Of a stretch of DNA of 44,389 nt, positions 25,331 to 33,435 are shown in pieces. Every line of letters begins with the position of its first letter. Within the stretch, counting starts at the first letter, position 1. A program made the position numbers and the translations under genes. A model generated the notes under the pieces. It made no database searches. It saw only the letters and a list, made by a program, of their open reading frames with translations, and was not told the origin of the DNA. Location of the stretch: contig RQYE01000003.1 in the NCBI GenBank assembly GCA_004010535.1, positions 224,936 through 269,324 of the forward strand. The letters run 5' to 3'. This stretch comes from Coriobacteriales bacterium OH1046. GTDB lineage: Bacteria > Actinomycetota > Coriobacteriia > Coriobacteriales > Atopobiaceae.

Positions 25331-25367
25331 GCGGAGACACCGCGCGCGGTGCCTCCGCTTTCTTGTT
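25331..25367 (+). terminator. Long hairpin between livJ and livH (partial terminator or processing site)
   Basis: GCGGAG-A-CACCGC (25331-25343) pairs with GCGGTG-C-CTCCGC (25346-25358) with one mismatch, followed by a T-rich tail TTTCTTGTT. It is placed where ABC operons often drop expression after the abundant binding protein. Confidence 0.65.
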
Positions 25368-25434
25368 AGAATGGGTATTCCGTGTGCACAGCGCACGTTT
25401 CACGGCACGTATCGTATAAGGAAGGAGGGCGTGG

Positions 25435-26316
25435 ATGGGATTCCTCTCGAATGTCGTGAACGGGATCAGCCTCGGCAGCGTCTACGCCATCATCGCCCTT
25501 GGGTACACCATGGTCTACGGCATCGCCAAGATGCTGAACTTCGCCCATGGCGATGTCATCATGGTCGGTGGGTATTTGAGCTTCATCTCGATGGTCTATC
25601 TGGGGCTCCACCCGGTGTTCGCCGTCCTGATCGCGATCTGCGGCTGCACGGTGCTCGGCATCCTCATCGAACGTCTTGCCTATAAGCCGTTGCGCGAGGC
25701 CTCGTCGCTCGACGTTCTCATCACCGCCATCGGCGTGAGCTACCTGCTCCAGAACCTCGCCCTGCTCATCTGGAAGAGCGATCCCAAAGTCTATCCGAGC
25801 GTCATCCAGGCCGAGCCGCTGCGCTTCTTCGAGGGCCAGCTCATCATCTCGCCCGTCTCCCTCGTGACGGTTCTCGTCAACATCCTCATCATGGTGGGGC
25901 TCACCCTGTTCACCACGAGGACGAGGATGGGGAAGGCCATGCGCGCCTGTTCCGAGGACAAGGGAGCTGCCCAGCTCATGGGCATCGACGTCGATAAGAC
26001 CATCTCGCTCACCTTCGCCATCGGATCCGGCCTTGCCGCCATCGCGGGCGTGCTGCTCTGCTCGGCTTATCCCACGCTCATGCCCACCACAGGCTCCATG
26101 CCCGGCATCAAGGCCTTCACCGCCGCCGTCGTGGGCGGCATCGGATCGATTCCGGGGGCGCTTCTCGGAGGCCTGCTCCTCGGTGTGGCGGAGATTTTCG
26201 CCAAGGCCTATATCTCCACCCAGTTCTCCGATGCCATCGTCTTCGCCGTGCTCATCATCGTGCTGCTCGTGCGGCCTTCCGGCCTTCTCGGCAAGCCCGT
26301 GAACGTGAAGGTGTAG
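25435..26316 (+). CDS. livH: Branched-chain amino-acid type ABC transporter permease LivH
   Basis: 293 residues with about eight membrane segments. GISLGSVYAIIALGYTMVYGI (residues 9-29) and LNFAHGDVIMVGGYL (near 33-47) are the classic LivH opening, with the NFAHG box; AFTAAVVGGIGSIPGALLGG (near 226) is the conserved C-terminal loop that contacts the ATPases. It forms the membrane channel with LivM. AAGGAGGG lies 6-9 bases before ATG 25435. Three bases separate it from livM. No anomalies. Confidence 0.95.
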   Translation: MGFLSNVVNGISLGSVYAIIALGYTMVYGIAKMLNFAHGDVIMVGGYLSFISMVYLGLHPVFAVLIAICGCTVLGILIERLAYKPLREASSLDVLITAIGVSYLLQNLALLIWKSDPKVYPSVIQAEPLRFFEGQLIISPVSLVTVLVNILIMVGLTLFTTRTRMGKAMRACSEDKGAAQLMGIDVDKTISLTFAIGSGLAAIAGVLLCSAYPTLMPTTGSMPGIKAFTAAVVGGIGSIPGALLGGLLLGVAEIFAKAYISTQFSDAIVFAVLIIVLLVRPSGLLGKPVNVKV

Positions 26317-26319
26317 GCG

Positions 26320-27426
26320 ATGGCTATGATCGAGCGTATCAAGAAGATGGGCAGGGCTTCCAAGTCCGACCTCATCACCTATGCCTTGGTTGCCGCGGCG
26401 TTCATCATCGTTCAGCTCCTGCTGATGAACGGGGTCATCACGAGTTCGCTCAGAGGGCAGCTCGTCCCCATCTGCGTTTATATCGTCATGGCCATGTCGC
26501 TCAACCTCGTCGTGGGCATCTCGGGCGAGCTCTCGCTCGGCCATGCGGGTTTCATGAGCATCGGCGCCTTCGCGGGCGTTGTCGCCGCATCGGCGCTGAC
26601 GGGCTTTATCGGGGCCCCCATCCCGCGCCTCCTGGCCTCCATGCTCATCGGCGGTATCCTCGCCGGCGCTGCGGGCTTTCTGATCGGCATCCCGGTCATG
26701 CGCCTGCAGGGCGACTATTTGGCTATCGTCACGCTCGCGTTCGGGGAGATCATCAAGAATATCTTGAACAACCTCTATGTGGGTATCGATGGCGCGGGCA
26801 TCCACATCTCGTTCACGAGCGTGGGCGCGCTCGCCATGGACGGTGGCAAGGTCATCATCAACGGCCCGCAGGGGGCTGTGGATATCGAGAAGCTCTCCAC
26901 CTTCGCCATCGGTTTCGCCCTTGTGGTGTTCGCGCTGGCCGTCATCCTGAATCTCGTCCGATCCCGCTCGGGCCGCGCCATCATGGCCGTGCGCGATAAC
27001 CGCATCGCCGCCGAATCGGTGGGCATCAACACCACCAAGTACCGTATGATGGCCTTCGTGGTCTCCGCGTTCCTCGCGGGTATGGCCGGAGCGCTCTACG
27101 CTATGAACTACTCGTCCATCGTGCCCAAGAAGTTCGACTTCAACACCTCGATCCTCGTCCTCGTCTTCGTCGTGCTGGGGGGCATGGGCAATATCCGCGG
27201 CTCCATCATCTCCGCCACGGTGCTCACCATCCTGCCCGAAGCGCTTCGGCCCATCGCAGACTACCGCATGCTGCTCTATGCGATCGTCCTCATCGCCGTG
27301 ATGCTCGTCTCCAACAGCACGCATCTCAGGATGCTCATCGATTCCCTCAAAGCCCGTTTGCGAAGGGATCCGGATGATGATGGGCCTGCAGGAGAAGCTC
27401 CGGAGGGAGGCGAGAACGTTGGCTGA
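26320..27426 (+). CDS. livM: Branched-chain amino-acid type ABC transporter permease LivM
   Basis: 368 residues, about nine to ten membrane segments from residue 18. MAMSLNLVVGISGELSLGHAGF (near 56-77), with the SLGHAGF box, RLQGDYLAIVTLAFGEI (near 127) and AVRDNRIAAESVGIN (near 223), are LivM hallmarks; VFVVLGGMGNIRGSI near 283 is the ATPase-contact loop. The C-terminal 25 residues are acidic and hydrophilic and overlap the start of livG. It pairs with LivH. The start directly follows the livH stop (GGTGTAGGCG-ATG), so translation is probably coupled. Confidence 0.95.
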   Translation: MAMIERIKKMGRASKSDLITYALVAAAFIIVQLLLMNGVITSSLRGQLVPICVYIVMAMSLNLVVGISGELSLGHAGFMSIGAFAGVVAASALTGFIGAPIPRLLASMLIGGILAGAAGFLIGIPVMRLQGDYLAIVTLAFGEIIKNILNNLYVGIDGAGIHISFTSVGALAMDGGKVIINGPQGAVDIEKLSTFAIGFALVVFALAVILNLVRSRSGRAIMAVRDNRIAAESVGINTTKYRMMAFVVSAFLAGMAGALYAMNYSSIVPKKFDFNTSILVLVFVVLGGMGNIRGSIISATVLTILPEALRPIADYRMLLYAIVLIAVMLVSNSTHLRMLIDSLKARLRRDPDDDGPAGEAPEGGENVG

Positions 27427-28378
27427 CAAGAAGGAGGCCAAGGCCACTCCCGAGAGCAAGGCTGCCCGTGCTGCGGAGGGGAGGGGCACCTACAAGGCGC
27501 AGCAAGCCGCTGCCACCGGCACATCCGAGAAGAAGCGCCGCGTCGGCACCAAGATGGTCCCGCTGCCGAGCGACTACATCGTTCCCGAGCGTGACGCCTA
27601 TCTCACGCCTGCGCTCGAGTGCCGCCATCTCGGCATCGATTTCGGCGGCCTCCATGCGGTCGAGAACTTCAATCTCACCGTGGGCAAGACCGAGATCGCC
27701 GGGCTCATAGGCCCGAACGGTGCCGGCAAGACGACGGTCTTCAACCTGCTCACCAAGGTCTACCAGCCCACGCGCGGCACCATCCTGCTCGACGGCATGG
27801 ATACCGCCCACATGTCCACCGACAAGGTCTGCCAGCTGGGCATCGCCCGCACCTTCCAGAACATCCGCCTCTTCCCGTCGCTCACCGTCGAGGAGAACGT
27901 CATGATCGGCCTGCATAACCAGGTCAGATGCGGTATGTGGTCGGGCATATTCAGAGCGCCGCGCTACTGGCTTGCCGAGCGGGAGTTCCACAGGAAGTCG
28001 CTCGAGCTGCTCGACGTGTTCGGCATGGCCGATCAAGCCGATGCCGTTGCCGGCTCGCTGCCCTACGGCGCGCAACGCCGTCTGGAGATCGTCCGCGCGC
28101 TGGCCACCGACCCCAAAGTGCTCCTGCTCGACGAGCCTGCGGCAGGCATGAACCCATCGGAGACCTCCGACCTCATGGACAATATCATCAAGATCCGCGA
28201 TCAATTCCAGATCGCCGTGCTTTTGATCGAGCACGACATGGATCTTGTCATGGGCATCTGCGAGGGTATCGTCGTGCTCAACTTCGGCAAGGTCATCGCC
28301 AAGGGCACGCCCGATCAGGTCCAGGCCAACCCCCAGGTCATCGAGGCGTATCTGGGCGTGCAAGATGAGGAGGCGTGA
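27419..28378 (+). CDS. livG: Branched-chain amino-acid type ABC transporter ATPase LivG, with N-terminal extension
   Basis: 319 residues from TTG 27419. The ATPase proper begins near residue 65 (ALECRHLGIDFGGLHAVENF). Walker A GPNGAGKTT near 98-106, signature LPYGAQRRLEIVRAL near 217, Walker B VLLLDEPAAGMNPSE near 236 and the H-loop IEHDMDLVM follow in order. The first about 64 residues are an unusual Lys/Ala/Glu-rich extension not present in ordinary LivG proteins (about 255 residues). I prefer TTG 27419 because GGGAGG sits 8 bases upstream; ATG 27374 is in frame but overlaps livM more and lacks a clear SD. It binds LivM/LivH from the cytoplasm and hydrolyses ATP. Confidence 0.92.
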   Translation: MADKKEAKATPESKAARAAEGRGTYKAQQAAATGTSEKKRRVGTKMVPLPSDYIVPERDAYLTPALECRHLGIDFGGLHAVENFNLTVGKTEIAGLIGPNGAGKTTVFNLLTKVYQPTRGTILLDGMDTAHMSTDKVCQLGIARTFQNIRLFPSLTVEENVMIGLHNQVRCGMWSGIFRAPRYWLAEREFHRKSLELLDVFGMADQADAVAGSLPYGAQRRLEIVRALATDPKVLLLDEPAAGMNPSETSDLMDNIIKIRDQFQIAVLLIEHDMDLVMGICEGIVVLNFGKVIAKGTPDQVQANPQVIEAYLGVQDEEA

Positions 28379-28383
28379 GGGGT

Positions 28384-29091
28384 ATGGCGATGCTTGCGGT
28401 CAGCGACCTCCATGTCCACTACGGTTCCATCCATGCGGTCAAGGGCGTATCGTTTGAGGTCGACGAGGGCGAGATCGTCACCCTCATCGGTGCCAACGGC
28501 GCCGGCAAGTCCACCACGCTGAACACGGTTGCGGGGCTTTTGAAGCCCAGCTCCGGCTCTGTCGAGTTCGAAGGCGAGGGCATCGTGGGCGTTCCCGCCC
28601 ACAAGATGGTCAGCCGCGGTATCGCGCTCTGCCCCGAGGGAAGGCGCGTCTTCACCGAGATGACGGTGCGCGAGAACCTCGAGATGGGCGCCTTCTCCCG
28701 TTTCGACGATGAGGCGCGGGAGTCGCGCAGGAGGATCTACGAGCACTTCCCGCGCTTGAAGGAGCGCAAGCTCCAGAGTGCGGGGACGCTCTCGGGCGGC
28801 GAGCAGCAGATGCTCGCCATGGGCCGCGCGCTGATGAGCAGGCCGCGCCTGCTCATGCTCGATGAGCCGTCCATGGGTCTCGCGCCCATCCTCGTGCAGG
28901 AGATCTTCGACATCATCAAGGTGCTCCGCGAGACGGGGGCCACGATCCTGCTCGTCGAGCAGAATGCCCGGATGGCCCTCTCGATCGCCGATCGTGCCTA
29001 CGTCCTCGAGACGGGCAGGATCGTCAAGGAGGGGTCCGGCGCGGACCTCCTGAAGGACGACGACGTCCGCAAGGCCTATCTCGGCGGGTAG
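28384..29091 (+). CDS. livF: Branched-chain amino-acid type ABC transporter ATPase LivF
   Basis: 235 residues, normal length. LAVSDLHVHYGSIHAVKGVS opens the ATPase; GANGAGKST (Walker A, near 40), GEQQMLAMGRAL within the LSGG signature (near 139), LLMLDEPSMGLAPI (Walker B, near 158) and LVEQNARMAL (H-loop region, near 193). It forms the ATPase pair with LivG. GGAGG lies about 10 bases before ATG 28384; ATG 28390 is the start usual for the family and is equally possible. Last gene of the operon; the 101 bases to the convergent thrH gene contain no perfect terminator I can point to. Confidence 0.95.
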   Translation: MAMLAVSDLHVHYGSIHAVKGVSFEVDEGEIVTLIGANGAGKSTTLNTVAGLLKPSSGSVEFEGEGIVGVPAHKMVSRGIALCPEGRRVFTEMTVRENLEMGAFSRFDDEARESRRRIYEHFPRLKERKLQSAGTLSGGEQQMLAMGRALMSRPRLLMLDEPSMGLAPILVQEIFDIIKVLRETGATILLVEQNARMALSIADRAYVLETGRIVKEGSGADLLKDDDVRKAYLGG

Positions 29092-29192
29092 ACCGAAGGC
29101 CCCCACGGAAACGCAGCGTCTAGGATGATCTGCGGGCCCTGCAGGCGGCGCCTGCCGATCCGTCGGCCTTTTAGGGTCTGGCGGGGAAGCTC

Positions 29193-29816
29193 CTACCCGC
29201 TCGTCCTGACGGTGCGCCCGAGCTCGTCCTCGAATGCGGCGAGCAGCTCCTCGTAGGTTTCGTAGGCGGGGAGATCGGGATTGCCGGCCTTGATGGTATC
29301 GGTCGTGCGGAAGAGGAAGCCCGCCTTGCTCGCGCGGATCATGGCGATGTCGTTGTAGGAATCTCCTGCCGCGATGGTCTCGAAGCCGATGGCATGGAGT
29401 CCGCGCACGGTGGCAAGCTTGGAATTGGCGCAGCGCATATGGACCCCCGCGAGCATGCCGTCGCCGTCTATATCGAGCGCATTGCAGAAGATGGTCGGCC
29501 AGCCGAGTTTGCGCATGAGCGGTTGGGCGAACTCCTCGAACGTATCGGAGATGATGATGACCTGGGATTTCTCCCGCAGCCTATCGAGGAATTCCCGGGA
29601 ACCGGGCAGGGGCTCCATGGTGGAGATGACCTCTTGGATGTCCGTGAGGCTCAGGCCGTGTTCTCCCAGGATGTCCATGCGCCAAGCCATGAGCTTGCCG
29701 TAGTCGGGTTCGTCGCGGGTGGTGCGCGTGAGGGCGGGTATCCCCGAAGCCTCGGCGAGCGCGATCCAGATTTCGGGGACGAGCACGCCCTCAAGGTCCA
29801 AGCAGCAGATGTTCAT
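29193..29816 (-). CDS. thrH: ThrH-type HAD phosphatase / homoserine phosphotransferase
   Basis: 207 residues. HAD motif I reads CLDLEGVLVPEIW (residues 5-17), motif II IIISDTFEEFAQPLM (near 90-104), and motif IV AAGDSYNDIAMI (near 148-159). The wording LDLEGVL-PEIW, TTRDEPDYGKLM and SDTFEEFAQPLM is that of ThrH, which removes phosphate from phosphoserine and can pass it to homoserine, giving homoserine phosphate. Its gene overlaps thrB by ATGA (start 29816, thrB stop 29813), so it is the third gene of thrC-thrB-thrH and presumably serves threonine synthesis. No SD is needed beyond coupling. Confidence 0.9.
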   Translation of the reverse strand: MNICCLDLEGVLVPEIWIALAEASGIPALTRTTRDEPDYGKLMAWRMDILGEHGLSLTDIQEVISTMEPLPGSREFLDRLREKSQVIIISDTFEEFAQPLMRKLGWPTIFCNALDIDGDGMLAGVHMRCANSKLATVRGLHAIGFETIAAGDSYNDIAMIRASKAGFLFRTTDTIKAGNPDLPAYETYEELLAAFEDELGRTVRTSG

Positions 29817-30718
29817 CGCGTTACCTCAACAATCGTTCCTCGCGTGTCGACGGGCAGGAGTTGGAGCCAGAGATCCGGCATGAGCCCATGTACGGCCTCG
29901 GCGACGGCCTCGGCGCGGTCGCGCCCCTCGCAGATCGCGAGCATGGCCGATCCCGATCCTGAGATGGTGAAGGCTGCGGCGCCGTTATCCAAGGAACAGG
30001 TCTTGAGTATTCCGTAATCGGGGATGAGCTTCGACCGATATGGTTCGTGTATGAGATCGTGGCATGCGATCCCAAGCAAAGAGGCGTTCCCCGTCCCGAG
30101 CGCGTCGATGAGCGTCGCGTAGCGTCCCATCTGGATGACGATGGTTTCGAGAGGATAGGTTCTGGGCAAGGTCCTCCGCGCCTCGGCTGTGCGCACCCCG
30201 TAGGAGGGGGCCATGGCAACGTACTGGAAGACGGAGGAGATCGCATGGGGTATGGCGAGGGTCTTCTCGTCGGTGACGCAGGAGCTCACGAGCCCCCCGA
30301 GCAGGGCGGGGGCGACATTGTCGGGATGCCCCTCGATCTCGATGGCCTCGGCGAGCGTGCCGGCGCGGTCGAAGCCGTCGCCGATGAGAGCCTGTGCGGC
30401 GATGATGCCGGCGATCACGCAGGCAGAGCTCGAGCCGAGCCCGCCCGTGATCGGGATGGGGGAATCGATGACGATATGGAGCGGCAAAGGATCGCGCCCG
30501 AGCTTGGAGCAGCTCTCGCAGTAGCTCGCCCACACGAGGTTATCAGAACCTGCCAGATGCTCATCGCAGCCCTCGATGCGGAGCTCGTCTGCAAGCTCGA
30601 AGGCGAAGACCGCCCTCAAATCGAGCGCGATGCCCAGGCAATCGAATCCCACCCCGAGATTCGCCGAGGTCGCGGGCACGCTCACGCGGATGGCGGTGCG
30701 CATGGGACCGCCCATCAT
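29813..30718 (-). CDS. thrB: Homoserine kinase
   Basis: 301 residues. GHMP-kinase family: PATSANLGVGFDCLGIAL (near residues 12-29) is the N-terminal motif, ITGGLGSSSACVIAG (near 90-104) the phosphate-binding loop, and GAAAFTISGSGSAMLAI (near 253) motif 3. Phosphorylates homoserine for ThrC. The start I use, ATG 30718, overlaps the thrC stop (ATGA) and has AAGGA 7 bases upstream; in-frame ATGs at 30715 and 30703 are alternatives. The open frame extends to 30775 inside thrC. Second gene of the minus-strand operon. Confidence 0.95.
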   Translation of the reverse strand: MMGGPMRTAIRVSVPATSANLGVGFDCLGIALDLRAVFAFELADELRIEGCDEHLAGSDNLVWASYCESCSKLGRDPLPLHIVIDSPIPITGGLGSSSACVIAGIIAAQALIGDGFDRAGTLAEAIEIEGHPDNVAPALLGGLVSSCVTDEKTLAIPHAISSVFQYVAMAPSYGVRTAEARRTLPRTYPLETIVIQMGRYATLIDALGTGNASLLGIACHDLIHEPYRSKLIPDYGILKTCSLDNGAAAFTISGSGSAMLAICEGRDRAEAVAEAVHGLMPDLWLQLLPVDTRGTIVEVTR

Positions 30719-32211
30719 GCAAACGTCCTTGCCGCGATGGAGCAGACGAAATCGGCCATCCCGTTGATATCGCATACGTCGTTGCGGAGGCGCTTCTGGA
30801 AGCGCAACGTCGAGAGCGAGGCGGGGGCGGCGGTTCCCGTGACGGTTTCGAGCTCGTCCATGGCTTCGAAACCGCTCATGCCCTCGGTATCATGCCCGAG
30901 CGCAGCCAGGCAATCGGCGGGGAACTTGTAGGGGCTTGCGGTGGAGAGCAGGATACGGGGACGTCCTTCGGCAGGGATGCCGTCCATCACATGCTTGCCC
31001 ACGGCGGTATGCGGATCGATCAGGATACCGCTCTGCTCGAAGGTGCGGCGGATAGCCTCGGCGCTCTCGGCGTTGGTGGCGTATCCGCAGCCGAGGATGG
31101 CCTGGATGCGGGAGAGGAGCTCGCCATCCACGGTGTAGGAGCCCTTGTCGGCAAGCTGGTCCATGAGCGATGCCACGTATGCGCAATCACCGCCCGAGAG
31201 GTGGTAGAGCAGACGCTCGAGGTTGGATGAGACGAGGATGTCCATCGAGGGCGAGATGGTCTTCCTGAACTCCCTCATACGGTTGTAGGTGCCGGTGGCG
31301 ATGAAATCGGTGAGGACGTTGTTGTCGTTGGAGGCGACGATGAGCTTGCCCACGGGAAGCCCCATGAGCTTGGCATAGTAGCCTGCGAGCACATCGCCGA
31401 AATTCCCCGTGGGGACGCAGAAGTCGACGGCATCTCCCAGCGTCAGCGTGCCGAGGCGGACGAGCTGGGCGTAAGCATCGAAGTAGTAGCTTATCTGGGG
31501 GACGAGGCGGCCTATGTTGATCGAGTTCGCGCTCGAGAGCGAGATGCCCCGGGCGGCGAGGCGTCCGACGAGGCCGGCATCGCAGAAGATCTGCTTCACG
31601 CCTGCCTGCGCATCGTCGAAGGTGCCGCGCACGGCGCAGACCCCCACGTTGCCACCGCTTTGGCAGACCATCTGCAGCTCTTGGATATCCGAGACCTTCC
31701 GATAGGGATAGAACACGCAGATGCCGATGTTATCGACATCTGCGAAGCCGGCGAGCGCGGCTTTGCCCGTGTCTCCGGACGTGGCGGTGAGCACGAGGAT
31801 CCTATCGTCGCTGCGCGCGCGCGAACAGTTCATGAGATGGGGGAGTATTTGAAGCGCGATGTCCTTGAAGGCGCAGGTGGGTCCATGGAACAGCTCGAGC
31901 AAGTAATCGGAGGAGAGCCGCCTCACGGGGACGATGCGCCCATCATCGAAACCACTGCCGTATGCGTGGGAGACGCAGCCCTCGAGCTCCTCGGGGAGGA
32001 AGTCCTCGAAGAGCGCGGAGAGCACCTCCAAAGCGGTTTCCTGGAAGGTCCGGCCGCAGATCCTTGCGAGGCCGACGGCCTTCTCGGAAAGGTCGTCGCG
32101 CACGTAGAGACCGCCATCGGGTGCGATACCCGTGCGTATTGCGAACTTTCCTGTTACAGATCGCTCACATGATCGCGTGCTGTGATACAAAGTTCCCACG
32201 GTGCTTATCAC
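30715..32211 (-). CDS. thrC: Threonine synthase
   Basis: About 498 residues from GTG 32211. PLP enzyme converting homoserine phosphate to threonine. GIAPDGGLYV (near 29) is the N-terminal signature, HGPTCAFKDIALQ (near 109) contains the PLP-binding Lys, LTATSGDTGKAALAGF (near 140-155) the phosphate loop, PTGNFGDVLAGYYAK (near 256) the substrate site. The start is uncertain: GTG 32211 has GAGG only 2 bases away, while GTG 32199 and TTG 32190 sit closer to where the family usually begins (LYHSTR). The first gene of thrC-thrB-thrH, divergent from hom. The 75-base divergent gap offers no clean sigma-70 match in either direction. Confidence 0.95.
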   Translation of the reverse strand: MISTVGTLYHSTRSCERSVTGKFAIRTGIAPDGGLYVRDDLSEKAVGLARICGRTFQETALEVLSALFEDFLPEELEGCVSHAYGSGFDDGRIVPVRRLSSDYLLELFHGPTCAFKDIALQILPHLMNCSRARSDDRILVLTATSGDTGKAALAGFADVDNIGICVFYPYRKVSDIQELQMVCQSGGNVGVCAVRGTFDDAQAGVKQIFCDAGLVGRLAARGISLSSANSINIGRLVPQISYYFDAYAQLVRLGTLTLGDAVDFCVPTGNFGDVLAGYYAKLMGLPVGKLIVASNDNNVLTDFIATGTYNRMREFRKTISPSMDILVSSNLERLLYHLSGGDCAYVASLMDQLADKGSYTVDGELLSRIQAILGCGYATNAESAEAIRRTFEQSGILIDPHTAVGKHVMDGIPAEGRPRILLSTASPYKFPADCLAALGHDTEGMSGFEAMDELETVTGTAAPASLSTLRFQKRLRNDVCDINGMADFVCSIAARTFA

Positions 32212-32286
32212 ATCCTCGTGGAGCGCTTTTCGTTGACGTGAGTATCATAGCCTCCCAACGATGCGAACCTCGATGTTGATACAGAC

Positions 32287-33426
32287 ATGAAAGATTGGAT
32301 GGGCATGGATATCGCCATTTTGGGATATGGGGTCGTCGGCAAGGGCGTCGACACGATCATCTCCGCGCAGCTGGACTCCTGCGCTGTGACGCGCATCCTC
32401 GAGTTGCCGGATCGTCTGTCCGACGAGCGTATGACCGCCTCGTTCGACGAGATCATCGACGATCCGTCCATCGAGGCGGTCGTCGAGTGCATGGGCGGTG
32501 TCGAACCCGCCCATAGCCTCATCGTCCGCGCGCTTTCGGCCGGCAAACACGTCATCACGTCCAACAAGGCGGTCGTCGCCGCGTATTTCGGCGAGTTCGT
32601 CGCACTTGCTGACGAGCATGGCGTGGGTTTCTTCATCGAGGCCTCGACGGGCGGCGGCATCCCCTGGATCGCCTCCATCGAGAAGGCTCGCCGCATCGAT
32701 GCCATCTCGTCGTTCTCGGGCATCATGAACGGGACGTCCAACTTCATCATCGATGCCATGCTCAGAGACGGCTCCGATTTCGGCGAAGCGCTCTCCCGGG
32801 CCCAGGAGCTGGGCTATGCGGAGCGGGATCCCTCCGCCGACCTCGACGGCATCGATGTCAAGAATAAGACCATCATCTCGGCATCGGTCGCCTTCGATGC
32901 GCAGTGCACCCATGATCTCCCCGTGAGCGGTATCCGCACCATCACCAAGGCGGATATGGAGGCGTTCGCCGCCCAAGGCTGCGCGGTGAAGCTCCTGGGG
33001 CGCGGTGTGTGCCGGGATGGCCGCTATGCGGCCTCCGTCGAACCGGTGGCCCTTCCCGTGGATTCCCTCGAGGCGCATGTGCCCGCCAACTTCAATCTGA
33101 TCACGCTTGTGGGCGAGACCATCGGGGAGCTGAAATTCTACGGTCAGGGCGCGGGAATGCTGCCGACCGGCAATGCCATCGTCCAAGACCTGCTCGATTG
33201 CGCTGCAGGCATCCGTCCCGGCTATCATTTCGGCGCGAAGCTCGATTACGATCCTGCGCTTCTCATGGGCGATTACTGCTTCCGCTCGCACGTCGCCCCC
33301 CCCGATGCCGAGCCGAGCGGTGATGGGCGATGGCTCGTGCGCAACGTGAGCGCCGAGGCTGCGCGCGCCGCATTCGATCGTGTGCTATCCGAAGACCCGG
33401 GCGCCTTCATGGCTGCTCTCAGCTAG
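32287..33426 (+). CDS. hom: Homoserine dehydrogenase
   Basis: 379 residues. Reduces aspartate semialdehyde to homoserine. ILGYGVVGKGVD (near residues 10-21) is the NAD(P)-binding loop, ALSAGKHVITSNKAVVA (near 82-98) and GGGIPWIASIEKARRI (near 122), SGIMNGTSNFI (near 144-154) and GYAERDPSADLDGIDVKNK (near 178-196) are the diagnostic segments, with catalytic Lys and Asp residues. It stops at the catalytic domain and lacks the C-terminal ACT domain of many Gram-positive enzymes, so threonine control may rest elsewhere. ATG 32287 is used; ATG 32305 (MDIAILGYG) is equally plausible. First gene of hom-lysC-asd. Confidence 0.95.
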   Translation: MKDWMGMDIAILGYGVVGKGVDTIISAQLDSCAVTRILELPDRLSDERMTASFDEIIDDPSIEAVVECMGGVEPAHSLIVRALSAGKHVITSNKAVVAAYFGEFVALADEHGVGFFIEASTGGGIPWIASIEKARRIDAISSFSGIMNGTSNFIIDAMLRDGSDFGEALSRAQELGYAERDPSADLDGIDVKNKTIISASVAFDAQCTHDLPVSGIRTITKADMEAFAAQGCAVKLLGRGVCRDGRYAASVEPVALPVDSLEAHVPANFNLITLVGETIGELKFYGQGAGMLPTGNAIVQDLLDCAAGIRPGYHFGAKLDYDPALLMGDYCFRSHVAPPDAEPSGDGRWLVRNVSAEAARAAFDRVLSEDPGAFMAALS

Positions 33427-33435
33427 GAGGCTGTT

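Noticed and set aside
25366-27489. Long minus-strand open frame opposite livH and livM (about 707 codons)
   Set aside because: Antisense to clear permease genes; composition is His/Asp/Glu-rich noise and there is no start signal.
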